DNA from: Patescibacteria group bacterium UBA1875 | GTDB lineage: Bacteria; Patescibacteriota; CPR2; UBA1875 | Reading direction: 5' to 3' | Assembly (NCBI GenBank): GCA_002338125.1 | Contig: DDHN01000015.1 | Coordinates: 1,224-28,387 of the forward strand | Length of the DNA stretch: 27,164 bases | Shown: piece by piece, positions 1-7,703 of the stretch | How the letters are laid out: each line of letters starts with the position of its first letter | Numbering within the stretch: position 1 is the first letter of the stretch | Position numbers and translations under genes: made by a program | Notes under the pieces: model-generated | What the model was told of the DNA's origin: nothing | Database searches by the model: none | What the model saw: only the letters and a program-made list of their open reading frames with translations

Positions 1-411
1 GTTTCGATGAAGGAAAAAATTACCACTACTGTACCTCTTAAATTTGTTGGCGATGCTCCAGCTGTTGCTGATTTGGGTGGTACCCTTCTCACCAGTAAAG
101 ATGAGCTCGAAATCGAATGTTTGCCAACTGACCTACCTCATGAAATAGAGGTTGATCTTTCTGTTCTTTCAGATTTTGAAGCGGTTATTCATGTAGCTGA
201 TATCAAGATTCCTCAGGGAGTAGAGGTCAAGGATGAAGCAGAAGAGACTGTTGCTTCTGTGGAGCCACCAAGAAGTGAAGAAGAGCTTGCTGAACTTGAA
301 GAGCCTATCGAAGAAGTTGAGATGCCTGAAAGTGAACACGGTGAAGAAGGTGAAGTAGAAGAAGCCGAAGGACAGCAAGAAGAGAACATTGAGGAAAATA
401 AAGAAGAATAA
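1..411 (+). CDS. rplY: 50S ribosomal protein L25 (Ctc/TL5 type), 5'-truncated
   Basis: This is the C-terminal part of a ribosomal protein L25 of the long Ctc/TL5 type, which binds 5S rRNA in the large subunit. The reading frame is open from base 1 (the codons for Val-Ser precede the first ATG at 7), so the gene enters from outside the window and the ATG is internal. Visible L25 beta-domain motifs are VPLKFVGDAPAV, GGTLL, and DELEIECLPTDLPHEIEVDL, all near the start of the fragment. The last ~45 residues are a strongly acidic Glu-rich tail, longer than in many homologues and probably disordered. The N-terminal 5S-binding domain is not in the window. A strong hairpin follows the stop directly, so this gene ends its transcription unit. 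Identity is confident; only the 5' extent is missing. Confidence 0.93.
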   Translation, partial: VSMKEKITTTVPLKFVGDAPAVADLGGTLLTSKDELEIECLPTDLPHEIEVDLSVLSDFEAVIHVADIKIPQGVEVKDEAEETVASVEPPRSEEELAELEEPIEEVEMPESEHGEEGEVEEAEGQQEENIEENKEE

Positions 412-434
412 AGGCCCTGACCAGGGCCTTTATT
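407..434 (+). terminator. Rho-independent terminator after L25
   Basis: A near-perfect 13-bp inverted repeat (arms beginning AATAAAGGCCCTG) with a 2-base centre overlaps the L25 stop codon. The GC-rich core and T-rich 3' arm fit intrinsic termination; the arm symmetry means it could act in both directions. Confidence 0.85.
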
Positions 435-438
435 CTTA

Positions 439-467
439 GTGACTAAGCAAAGTTAACTTTGTATAAT
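439..467 (+). promoter_or_regulatory. Promoter of the DUF3048 gene, predicted leaderless
   Basis: GTGACT (439-444), a 17-base spacer and a consensus TATAAT (462-467) lie directly upstream. Only 6 bases separate the -10 box from the ATG at 474, so the predicted transcription start coincides with the start codon and leaves no room for a ribosome binding site. Confidence 0.7.
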
Positions 468-473
468 AATTAC

Positions 474-1538
474 ATGCAGAAAATTAAAAGTTTCTTTACT
501 AGGGTTTGGAACTTCCTTAGGAAACATAAATGGTCTGTTCTTCTTATTTTAATAACCATGGGAGTAGGGGGTTTTTTTGTATATGATAGCTTCACGGCGA
601 CAACTCCATTTATTGATAGTAGTATTATTATTCCGGAAAGAAAATCGGTGACGGTTAAGGCAGCTTTGTCGGGGCTAGAAATCTCCGAGGATCAATCAAA
701 AAAAAGGCCAATTGCAGTTGTGATTGAAAACCATCCTGACGCACGGCCACAATCTGGGCTTAATGAAGCGGATTTAATCTTTGAAACAACCGCTGAGGGG
801 GGCATTACCAGATTTTTAGCAATCTACCAATCTAAGGAACCCGAAAAAATCGGACCGGTGCGCTCGGCTCGTAACTATTTTGTTGAATGGGCTGACTCCT
901 ATGATGCTCTTTTTGTTCATGTGGGGGGAAGTAGAGAAGCCATTTCATTAATCGATAGAATTGATATTGATGATTTGAATCAATTTTATTTCGGTAGTTA
1001 TTTTTGGCGTGACAGTTCAAGATATGCTCCTCATAATGTTTATACAACTCTTGATAAATTAAGAGAGGCTGCTAAAAATAAGGGTTTTCCTACTGAAAAA
1101 GAGGATATCCCGTCATATGTTTTTAAAGAGGAAGATAAGGAAACATTATATCCAGCGGCACATAAGTTTACGATTAACTTTAATGCCAGTTTTGCCCCAA
1201 CTTATACATATGTTCCCGAATCTAATCATTACAAGCGCTCAATTCTAGGGGTTACCCAGACCGATGCTATCACCAAAAAGCCAATCATTGCTAAAAACGT
1301 TGTCGTTTGTTTCTCTAACCTATCAACCCAGGTAATAAGAAGAGTCGGTTATACAATGATTGATACTACTGATACTGGGGTGGCCTATTATTATCTAGAC
1401 GGGGTTAAAAAAACCGGAAAATGGGTAAGGACAGCTGGCGATCCGATTAAGTTTTATGACGCAAATGGGAAAACAATGGCATTTAACCCTGGTACCACAT
1501 GGATTGATTTTGTTACCCAAGGAACTATAGTCAAATGA
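474..1538 (+). CDS. DUF3048 family membrane-anchored protein (YerB-like)
   Basis: A 354-residue protein of the DUF3048 family, related to the Bacillus YerB lipoprotein, of unknown biochemical function. A basic N-terminus is followed by one transmembrane segment (about residues 19-41), so the rest is probably extracellular. The family core is clear: RPIAVVIENHPDARPQSGLN, EGGITRFLAIYQ and GPVRSARNYF at about residues 80-140, followed by the C-terminal DUF3048 half ending in NPGTTWIDFV. An in-frame TTG at 459 lies upstream, but it overlaps the -10 box, so the ATG at 474 is preferred. The stop overlaps the next gene's ATG by 4 bp (ATGA), which suggests translational coupling to the metal transporter. 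The family assignment is firm; the role is not known, although association with the cell envelope is likely. Confidence 0.88.
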   Translation: MQKIKSFFTRVWNFLRKHKWSVLLILITMGVGGFFVYDSFTATTPFIDSSIIIPERKSVTVKAALSGLEISEDQSKKRPIAVVIENHPDARPQSGLNEADLIFETTAEGGITRFLAIYQSKEPEKIGPVRSARNYFVEWADSYDALFVHVGGSREAISLIDRIDIDDLNQFYFGSYFWRDSSRYAPHNVYTTLDKLREAAKNKGFPTEKEDIPSYVFKEEDKETLYPAAHKFTINFNASFAPTYTYVPESNHYKRSILGVTQTDAITKKPIIAKNVVVCFSNLSTQVIRRVGYTMIDTTDTGVAYYYLDGVKKTGKWVRTAGDPIKFYDANGKTMAFNPGTTWIDFVTQGTIVK

Positions 1539-2953
1539 GAAAATATAGCCTAAAAGAAATTGAAAGATTTTTTGGTATTCCGCTCCGTAAAACTTTATTT
1601 CTCATCAAAAAGGGAATAATTACACCAATTATCGAGGGAAGTCGGATTTTTGTACCGGAAGCAGAGGTTAAGAAATATTTACTGAAAGCAAAAAAGGAAA
1701 AAAAGGGTCATCATAAATCTTATCTTAAAAGTTTAGGACCTGGTTTGATTACCGGGGCAGCCGATGATGATCCATCTGGTATTGCCACATATACTCAGGT
1801 AGGGGCTCAGTTTGGATTATCGCTTTCTTTTTTAGCGGTTTATCTAACACCAATGATGGCAGCCGTACAGGAAACTAGTGCTCGAATCGGAATTGTTACT
1901 GGCAAAGGTCTATCAGGGATTATAAAAAAATATTATGGCAAAAAAATTCTAGTTTTATTGATTACACTACTTGTTATCGCTAATACCGTTAATATTGGGG
2001 CTGATATTGGAGCAATGGCTGCCGCAGTAGAATTGGTTTCTCCAATCTCTTATTTCTGGGGGGCGATTATTTTGACTCTGATTATGATTTTGCTAGAAGT
2101 TTTTTATTCCTATCGTAAATACGTCAAATATCTTAAAATTTTGACCTTATCACTATTTGCTTATGTTATTTGCGGGTTTGTAGTCCGACCGGAATTCTTT
2201 GATGTTATAAGAAGTATTACTATTCCAAAGGTAACTCTGAGTACTGATTTCTTGGCAGCGATTGTGGCGGTGATGGGGACAACGATTTCACCGTATCTAT
2301 TCTTTTGGCAGGCCTCGGAGGAAGTCGAGGAAGTTGAAGATAGGAAAATGATAGCCAAGAACCACCCAATAATAACTAGCCGGGAGCTAAAAGAGATGAA
2401 AAAAGATACTTGGGGAGGAATGGTTATTGCGAATATAGTTTTTTTGTTTATTGTTATCACGGCTGCTTCTGTTCTGCATATAAACGGTATTACGACTATC
2501 GAGACAGCGAAAGATGCTGCCCTAGCACTTAGGCCGTTGGCTGGCGAATTCGCTTATTATATCTTTACGATCGGTATCTTGGGAGTAGGATTACTGGCGG
2601 TCCCGGTTTTAGCTGGTTCTTCGGCTTATGCCATATCCGAATTAGCGGGCTGGAAAGAGGGCCTATCCAAAAAATATATTGAGGCTCGAGGTTTCTATAT
2701 TGTTATTATCATTTCGATGTTTGTAGGATTCTTATTTAATTTTATTGGCGTAAATCCAATGAAGGCGCTCTACTATACAGCAATCTTAAACGGACTTATA
2801 TCCCCAATTCTAATGTACTTTATATTCAGAATTGGCCGAACTGAAAAAATCATGGGCAAATTTACAAATCCACGGTGGGTAAATTTCTGGGGAACAATCG
2901 CTACGATATTAATGGGTGGAGCGGCTATTTTCTTGGCTTTGTCATTTTTTTGA
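1535..2953 (+). CDS. NRAMP-family divalent metal transporter with N-terminal excisionase-like HTH
   Basis: A 472-residue protein with two parts. Residues ~3-50 read as a MerR/excisionase-type helix-turn-helix (YSLKEIERFFGIPLRKT, then a wing and VPEAEVKKYL). A lysine-rich linker follows, and from residue ~66 a polytopic transporter of the SLC11/NRAMP superfamily begins with GPGLITGAADDDPSG. In classical Mn/Fe NRAMPs the first-helix motif is DPGN and the sixth-helix motif contains MPH. Here they read D79-P-S-G and S252-P-Y, so the metal-binding Asn and Met are both replaced. This resembles the NRAMP-related branch proposed to carry Mg2+ or other ions rather than soft transition metals. The N-terminus of NRAMP proteins is cytosolic, so the HTH would face the cytoplasm. 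Transporter identity is secure; the substrate and the job of the HTH are inferred. Confidence 0.88.
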   Translation: MRKYSLKEIERFFGIPLRKTLFLIKKGIITPIIEGSRIFVPEAEVKKYLLKAKKEKKGHHKSYLKSLGPGLITGAADDDPSGIATYTQVGAQFGLSLSFLAVYLTPMMAAVQETSARIGIVTGKGLSGIIKKYYGKKILVLLITLLVIANTVNIGADIGAMAAAVELVSPISYFWGAIILTLIMILLEVFYSYRKYVKYLKILTLSLFAYVICGFVVRPEFFDVIRSITIPKVTLSTDFLAAIVAVMGTTISPYLFFWQASEEVEEVEDRKMIAKNHPIITSRELKEMKKDTWGGMVIANIVFLFIVITAASVLHINGITTIETAKDAALALRPLAGEFAYYIFTIGILGVGLLAVPVLAGSSAYAISELAGWKEGLSKKYIEARGFYIVIIISMFVGFLFNFIGVNPMKALYYTAILNGLISPILMYFIFRIGRTEKIMGKFTNPRWVNFWGTIATILMGGAAIFLALSFF

Positions 2954-2982
2954 GTACTAAAATTATTTCTTATGATTTTTAC

Positions 2983-3011
2983 TTTACAACTAACTTGATT
3001 TGTGCTAGAAT
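2983..3011 (+). promoter_or_regulatory. Promoter of the winged-helix regulator
   Basis: TTTACA (2983-2988), a 17-base spacer and TAGAAT (3006-3011) with an upstream TGC (extended -10, 3003-3005). The predicted start near 3018 leaves a short leader that carries a Shine-Dalgarno at 3031-3035. Confidence 0.65.
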
Positions 3012-3040
3012 TGGCGCACATAATAAAGGTAGGAGACATT

Positions 3041-3619
3041 ATGCTTGAACAACTTTTTGGATCAAGAACGAGGGTAAAGGTCTTGGCGCTCCTTTTAAAT
3101 AATCCAACGCGCTCATATTATGTTAGAGAAATCACCCGGAAGGTTGATGAGCAGATTAATTCAGTAAGAAGAGAGCTAGCAAACCTTAAAGCAATTGGTC
3201 TAGTCAAGTCACGGGCCAAGAAAGGAAAAATTTTTTATCAGGCTAACAATAGCTCTGATTTGTTCCCACATCTTAAAAAGATTTTTAACAAAGTTGCCCG
3301 GGAAACGGTTTATGAAAACAAGATTGCTGACAAGTTAAAAACAGTAGGTACAATTCAGTATGCTTCTTTGCACGGATATTTTGTCCAAGATGCCTCTTCA
3401 CCAATCGATTTATTTATTGTTGGAACGGTTGATAAAGCTAAGATGCGCCCTGTAATAAAAGAACTATCTGGTGAGGTCGGGCACGAGATAAATTATACTG
3501 TAATGGAACCAGAAGAGTTTCAAGAACGCCGATTAATTTTCGATAGGTTCTTAACAGAAGTCCTTTCTTCCTCTAAAATAGTAGCTATAGACTATTTAGG
3601 TGTTAGTAAGGAGGAATAA
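3041..3619 (+). CDS. Winged-helix regulator with degenerate nucleotidyltransferase-like domain
   Basis: A 192-residue protein. Residues 1-~75 form an ArsR/MarR-like winged helix (SRTRVKVLALLLNNPTRSYY, then a recognition-helix region with NSVRRELANLKAIGLV). The C-terminal ~100 residues follow the layout of small MNT-type nucleotidyltransferases fused to such HTH domains. However, the catalytic signature (GSxxxG...D-x-D) is reduced to a loop with PIDLFIVG and only one acidic residue, so transferase activity looks lost. The ATG at 3041 is chosen because AGGAG lies 5 bases upstream; an in-frame GTG at 3002 sits upstream of the predicted transcript start. It is followed 2 bases later by the AI-2E-family permease with its own strong Shine-Dalgarno, so it heads a small operon. 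Its ligand and DNA targets cannot be read from the sequence. Confidence 0.78.
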   Translation: MLEQLFGSRTRVKVLALLLNNPTRSYYVREITRKVDEQINSVRRELANLKAIGLVKSRAKKGKIFYQANNSSDLFPHLKKIFNKVARETVYENKIADKLKTVGTIQYASLHGYFVQDASSPIDLFIVGTVDKAKMRPVIKELSGEVGHEINYTVMEPEEFQERRLIFDRFLTEVLSSSKIVAIDYLGVSKEE

Positions 3620-3621
3620 TT

Positions 3622-4638
3622 ATGGATAAAAAGGTAACGGTTAGCTTCTCCATTAGGAGCTTGCTTGGAATTGCTTTAGCATTAATTGTTCTGGCATTTG
3701 CTTACTCGGTTCGCTCTATTTTAATTCTTTTTGTTGTCGCTTATATTCTTGCTAGTGCAATGCGGCCTTTTGTCTTAAAGCTAAAAAAATACAAAATACC
3801 TAAACCGGTCTCTATTATCGGAATATATCTTATATTGCTGTTTATAATCTTCTTTATTTTCCGGGTTCTTGTTCCGCCTGTGGCTGCTGAGGTAGATAAC
3901 TTAGTTGCTAATCGACAGGAAATAGCCAGTCAAATAAACGAATATTTTGCTAATCTACCGAGCGGGGTTGGCGAGAATATCGCAAATTATGCCGAAGTTT
4001 TGCCCGGTAAGATTCAGGGTTTTTTCTTTTCCGGGAGAACCTTTGAAAACATTTTAGGTCTTTTTGCTGGTTTTGGGGGAATATTGACGGTTCTTTTTGT
4101 TGCTTTCTATATGTTGCTTGAAGAGAGCTCCTTTGAACGCTTTATAAAAAAGTATTGGCCAGGAAAGCAGGTAGAGCGGGAAAAGATGCAACAAGCTTTC
4201 AAAAATGTCGATCTTAAAGTTAGTATGTGGGTTCGAGGCCAAGTAATTCTATCATTGGCAATCGGGGTGTTGATGTTTATAGGTTATTCAGTTTTGGGAG
4301 TAGAGTATGCTTTGGTACTAGCTTTAATAGCGGCTTTTACTGAACTAATACCTTATGCCGGGCCAATAATTGGGGCTATCCCCGCCATAATTATTGCTTT
4401 TTTGGAGGCGCCGATACTTGCGGTTTGGGTAGTCGTTTTAACGGTTGCTGTTCAACAATTTGAACAACATGTTTTAGTCCCCCAAGTAATGAAACGAGCT
4501 GTTGGGCTTTCGGCTGTGGTTGTAATTTTTTCTCTGTTAGTTGGTGCAAAGCTCTTTGGAGTCTTGGGGGCGATTATAGCGGTCCCGGTTGCAGCTAGTA
4601 TTAAAGTTATTTATAACTCAATAAACGGAAAGGGGTAA
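3622..4638 (+). CDS. AI-2E family transporter (PerM/YdiK-like permease)
   Basis: A 338-residue integral membrane protein of the AI-2E exporter/PerM family (formerly UPF0118/DUF20). Hydrophobic segments cluster at the N-terminus (about residues 10-45 and 60-85). A soluble loop with amphipathic helices follows, and the family core lies in the second half: GVEYALVLALIAAFTELIPY, AGPIIGAIPAIIIAF and a QQFEQHVLVPQVMKRAVGLS segment. These are the conserved family features. The ATG is preceded by AAGGAGG at ideal spacing. The gene lies between the winged-helix regulator and a metallo-hydrolase, with 1-2 base gaps, so the three are probably cotranscribed. The family is a mix of quorum-signal exporters, Na+/H+ antiporters and uncharacterised permeases, so the cargo is unknown. 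Confidence 0.9.
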   Translation: MDKKVTVSFSIRSLLGIALALIVLAFAYSVRSILILFVVAYILASAMRPFVLKLKKYKIPKPVSIIGIYLILLFIIFFIFRVLVPPVAAEVDNLVANRQEIASQINEYFANLPSGVGENIANYAEVLPGKIQGFFFSGRTFENILGLFAGFGGILTVLFVAFYMLLEESSFERFIKKYWPGKQVEREKMQQAFKNVDLKVSMWVRGQVILSLAIGVLMFIGYSVLGVEYALVLALIAAFTELIPYAGPIIGAIPAIIIAFLEAPILAVWVVVLTVAVQQFEQHVLVPQVMKRAVGLSAVVVIFSLLVGAKLFGVLGAIIAVPVAASIKVIYNSINGKG

Positions 4639-4639
4639 G

Positions 4640-5278
4640 ATGGTAGAGATAAATTATTTGGGTCATTCATGTTTTAAGATTTCTGGCAAACAGGTTTCGG
4701 TCGTTTGTGACCCATATAATGAAGAAAAAGTAGGTTTAAAATTGCCAAAGATTGAGGCCGATGTTGTTACTGTTTCGCATGATCATGAAGATCACAATAA
4801 TGTCTCTGGATTAAAGGGTAATTACATTTGCTTTGATACCCCAGGAGAGTATGAGATGAAAGATGTTGAGATTACTGGCATCGAAAGTTCTCATGATAAC
4901 GACGGTGGTAAAGAGAGAGGTAAGAATACAATCTTTGTATATGACATTGAGGGGATAAAGATTTGTCATCTTGGTGATTTAGGGCAAACACTAACAAGCG
5001 AGCAGCTCGAAAAAATTGATGGTGTGGATATTCTTTTTATACCAGTAGGCGGTAAATATACAATAGGGCCCAAGGAAGCAACAAGGGCTATTTCTGATAT
5101 CGGTCCTAAAATTGTTATCCCGATGCATTTTAAGGCCGGGAAGATGAAAGACCTCGAACCGATTGAAGATTTCTTGAAAGAGATTGGTAAACAACCTAAG
5201 AGGGTAGATCAATTAAAGTTAAAACAAAAAGATATTACCGAAGAATTAGAGGTTTATGTTTTAAAGAGTAGAGGCTAA
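4640..5278 (+). CDS. Metallo-beta-lactamase-fold hydrolase (UlaG-like)
   Basis: A 212-residue single-domain MBL-fold protein, close in layout to the UlaG/YtkL-like group often annotated as Zn-dependent hydrolases. The metal-binding motif HDHEDH lies at residues 47-52. Further fold ligands are the aspartate/histidine-containing HLGDLG stretch near residue 110 and the PMHFK near residue 160. The opening MVEINYLGHSCFKI is characteristic of this group. The substrate is unknown, and family members range from lactonases to phosphodiesterases. It starts one base after the preceding stop, with a GGAAAGGGG Shine-Dalgarno inside the end of the permease gene, so it is translationally linked to that gene. 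About 44 non-coding bases then precede the ABC transporter operon. Confidence 0.88.
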   Translation: MVEINYLGHSCFKISGKQVSVVCDPYNEEKVGLKLPKIEADVVTVSHDHEDHNNVSGLKGNYICFDTPGEYEMKDVEITGIESSHDNDGGKERGKNTIFVYDIEGIKICHLGDLGQTLTSEQLEKIDGVDILFIPVGGKYTIGPKEATRAISDIGPKIVIPMHFKAGKMKDLEPIEDFLKEIGKQPKRVDQLKLKQKDITEELEVYVLKSRG

Positions 5279-5322
5279 CTACTAATTAGGTAATTATGTA
5301 AAAGTAAATTTAAGGAGGGTTT

Positions 5323-6186
5323 TTGGCACGAGTACCAGTAATAAAAGTTACCAATCTGACAAAACAATTTGAGTTAGGAGCGGTAACAGTTAAAGCACTA
5401 GATGGTGTTAATCTAGAAATTTATTCTGGTGAATTTGTCGTCTTTTTTGGCCCTTCGGGTTGTGGTAAATCAACTCTGATGAGCATGATTGCCGGGTTAC
5501 AGCACCCAACAGCCGGTAAAATATATATTAGAGGTGAGAACCTTTCTGAACTTTCAGAAGATGAATTAGCCAATCATCGTCGTAATAAAATAGGAATGGT
5601 TTTTCAGGCTTTTAACCTTATCACCAGTATGAATGTGGTCGAGAATATTGCTTTGCCATTAGCCTTTGCTAGAATTAACAAAAAAAGAAGACTAGCTAGG
5701 GCTGAAAATCTATTAAGTACCGTGGGGATGACCAGCTACAAAAATCATACTCCCTCAGAGCTTTCTGGTGGTCAACAGCAACGAATTGCTCTAGCAAGAA
5801 GTTTGGTGGCTAATCCTTGGATAGTTCTAGCTGATGAACCGACTGGAAATCTCGATTCTAAATCTGCCAATGACGTAATGCGGCTCTTGATAAAATTAAA
5901 TCGAAAATCAAAAAGAACAGTCATTTTAATTACCCACAATCCTGAGTATTTAATCTATGCTGATCGGGTGTTTAATATGAAAGACGGTAAAGTAACAAGT
6001 GTTGATGTCAATGCAGAAGCAAAAACCGATATTGTAGAAGAAAAGGAGACGAAAAAGTCAAAAGAAAAAAAGAGCTCCAAAGAGGAAACTAATGACCTAA
6101 GTCAGGCCGACAAACCAAATGAAGTTGATATAAAACACCATAAACGAAAAAAGACATCAATCAAACCAATGAGGCTTTCGAAATGA
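5323..6186 (+). CDS. MacB/LolD-type ABC transporter ATP-binding protein
   Basis: A 287-residue ATPase of the MacB/LolD (FtsE-like) class, which powers extrusion or mechanotransmission through a dedicated permease. All nucleotide-binding elements are intact: Walker A GPSGCGKST at residues 43-51, Q-loop Q95, signature LSGGQ at 147-151, Walker B ending D171-E172, and the H-loop His205. After residue ~220 the protein carries an unusual 65-residue Lys/Glu-rich tail that is probably disordered. The tail ends in a basic patch next to the overlap with the permease. A TTG start is inferred at 5323 because AAGGAGGG lies 4-5 bases upstream and no ATG fits. The stop overlaps the permease ATG by 4 bp, which indicates coupled translation of the two subunits. 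The substrate is unknown. Confidence 0.92.
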   Translation: MARVPVIKVTNLTKQFELGAVTVKALDGVNLEIYSGEFVVFFGPSGCGKSTLMSMIAGLQHPTAGKIYIRGENLSELSEDELANHRRNKIGMVFQAFNLITSMNVVENIALPLAFARINKKRRLARAENLLSTVGMTSYKNHTPSELSGGQQQRIALARSLVANPWIVLADEPTGNLDSKSANDVMRLLIKLNRKSKRTVILITHNPEYLIYADRVFNMKDGKVTSVDVNAEAKTDIVEEKETKKSKEKKSSKEETNDLSQADKPNEVDIKHHKRKKTSIKPMRLSK

Positions 6187-7367
6187 GATTTATCGATATT
6201 TTTAGAATGGCTTTTGGCAACTTGAAGCGTAATAAGATGAGAACCACTCTAACTGTGGCTGGAGTTGTGGTTGGTATTGGGGCTATCGTTTTTTTGGTTT
6301 CTTTGGGTTTTGGTTTGCAGGACTTGATGATCAGAAAAGTAGCTAACTTGGAAGCCTTAACGCTGGTTACGGTACGTCCTGGTAATGAAAAAGAACAACT
6401 TCTAAATGACGAATTAATCGATAAGCTAGAGTCTCTTGGAGAAGTGGTTAATGTTAGCCCGGTACTGACAAATCCGGCTTCAATATCTATTGATGATTCA
6501 TTCTCGGATCTTTTAGTCAGAGGGATCAGGCCGGAATTCATCATGTTTGAAGAATTGTCACTTAGTGAAGGTGCGATGGAGATAGACGATTCGAAAATGA
6601 TTATATCTAGTGCCGCATTAAGCTCTTTAAACATTGAAAATAATGCCGGGGTTATAGATCAAGAAGTCACCGTTGAGTTATACAAACGAGATGGAAAAGG
6701 TGAAATTACCCAAAACAAAACTAATAAGGTATTTACTATTTCCGGTATTGTCACAGACGATAAGGTTAAATTTGCGTATGTACATTTTGACAATCTCAAA
6801 ATACTCGGGGATGCTCCATATTACGAGTTGAAGGTGAAAGCTGCTGAAAGAAACCAGGTTGAAACAGTCAGAAGATCGATAGAATCAATGGGCTATCCAA
6901 CGACATCTATTAAAGATACAGTTGATCAAATTGATCAAGCTTTTATGATTATTAAGTCGGTTTTAGGGGCTTTTGGAATGATTGCCTTGTTTGTTGCGGC
7001 AATTGGAATATTTAACACAATGACAATTTCGTTGCTTGAAAGAACCCATGAAATTGGTGTAATGAAAGCAATTGGTGGCAGGAACAAGGATGTTTCGAGA
7101 ATATTCAGTACTGAAGCAGCTATTATTGGTCTATTGGGAGGTCTTTTTGGGGTAGGCTCTGGTTGGATTCTAGGAATGGCCTTAAACGGTTTGGTTAACT
7201 TCATAGCCGTTAGCGTTGGTGGCGAAGCGAATGATTATTTCTCTCTACCGATTGATTTTGTGTTAATTGTAATTGCTTTTTCGTTCGTTGTTTCTACGGT
7301 AGCTGGAATATGGCCAGCAAGAAGAGCTGCTAAGTTAAACCCGCTTGAAGCCTTGCGATACGAATAG
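6183..7367 (+). CDS. MacB-type ABC transporter permease (FtsX-like/MacB_PCD)
   Basis: A 394-residue permease with the MacB layout. A first transmembrane helix lies at about residues 20-43. A large extracytoplasmic MacB-PCD domain (about 45-250) follows. Three further helices near residues 260-290, 310-340 and 355-380 make up the FtsX domain. Family motifs include NLKRNKMRTTLTVAGVVVGI, the coupling-helix segment LLERTHEIGVMKAIGG and the C-terminal PARRAAKLNPLEALRYE, which is typical of MacB-like permeases. It is coupled by a 4-bp overlap to its ATPase. No membrane-fusion protein gene is adjacent, as expected for a single-membrane cell. Its stop codon abuts the stop of the convergent small membrane gene at 7368. 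Export of an envelope peptide or lipid-linked molecule is plausible but unproven. Confidence 0.92.
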   Translation: MRFIDIFRMAFGNLKRNKMRTTLTVAGVVVGIGAIVFLVSLGFGLQDLMIRKVANLEALTLVTVRPGNEKEQLLNDELIDKLESLGEVVNVSPVLTNPASISIDDSFSDLLVRGIRPEFIMFEELSLSEGAMEIDDSKMIISSAALSSLNIENNAGVIDQEVTVELYKRDGKGEITQNKTNKVFTISGIVTDDKVKFAYVHFDNLKILGDAPYYELKVKAAERNQVETVRRSIESMGYPTTSIKDTVDQIDQAFMIIKSVLGAFGMIALFVAAIGIFNTMTISLLERTHEIGVMKAIGGRNKDVSRIFSTEAAIIGLLGGLFGVGSGWILGMALNGLVNFIAVSVGGEANDYFSLPIDFVLIVIAFSFVVSTVAGIWPARRAAKLNPLEALRYE

Positions 7368-7622
7368 CTAAAAAAATTTTGTTTTTAAGATATCTAAGGC
7401 ATTAAAGTTATTATTAAGGACATAGAAGATAAAAAGGATAATTAAAAAGACCGTGATTGTAATTACTGATCCTTTTAAGTCATAAAAAACATTATCTAGT
7501 TCGCCTGAATTTTTGAATTTATTATTTTTCTTGGTTTTTGACTGATGTTGAGATGCGGTGACGGTAATTTTTTCTGGGTCAGCATGAACAAAACGATGTT
7601 TCTTTTGACGATTATTTTTCAT
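7368..7622 (-). CDS. Small single-pass membrane protein, unrecognised
   Basis: An 84-residue protein that I do not recognise. The first ~45 residues are hydrophilic and very basic (MKNNRQKKHRF, then a Lys/Asn-rich stretch). One strong transmembrane segment follows (about residues 52-72, GSVITITVFLIILFIFYVL), then a short polar tail, so it is probably a tail-anchored protein with a cytosolic N-terminus. The ATG at 7622 is preferred over a longer frame starting at 7670, because a TAAAAT box (7630-7635) ends 7 bases before it; this again predicts a leaderless start. It diverges from the DUF4446 gene and converges end to end with the MacB permease. The hydrophobic pattern and the promoter support a real gene, but coding status is less certain than for its neighbours. 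Confidence 0.62.
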   Translation of the reverse strand: MKNNRQKKHRFVHADPEKITVTASQHQSKTKKNNKFKNSGELDNVFYDLKGSVITITVFLIILFIFYVLNNNFNALDILKTKFF

Positions 7623-7629
7623 AGTATAT

Positions 7630-7635
7630 ATTTTA
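7630..7635 (-). promoter_or_regulatory. Putative -10 box of the small membrane protein gene
   Basis: TAAAAT read on the minus strand, ending 7 bases before the ATG at 7622. No convincing -35 hexamer is seen at 17-18 bases. Support comes mainly from the identical -10/ATG geometry at other starts in this window. Confidence 0.45.
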
Positions 7636-7663
7636 CTGTAACTGGCTAAAAAAGAAACCTTCT

Positions 7664-7692
7664 TTGACAAAATATTATCAGCTTTGTATAAT
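7664..7692 (+). promoter_or_regulatory. Consensus sigma-70-type promoter of the DUF4446-bactofilin-kinase operon
   Basis: A perfect TTGACA (7664-7669), 17-base spacer and TATAAT (7687-7692). The ATG at 7704 starts 11 bases after the -10 box, so the leader is predicted at only about 4-5 bases, with no Shine-Dalgarno. Confidence 0.85.
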
Positions 7693-7703
7693 AATTAAGC
7701 AAA

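Noticed and set aside
459..473. TTG at 459 as the start of the DUF3048 protein
   Set aside because: It overlaps the TATAAT box, and the five added residues carry no conservation signal.
3002..3040. GTG at 3002 as the regulator start
   Set aside because: It lies inside the promoter region, and a well-placed AGGAG supports ATG at 3041.
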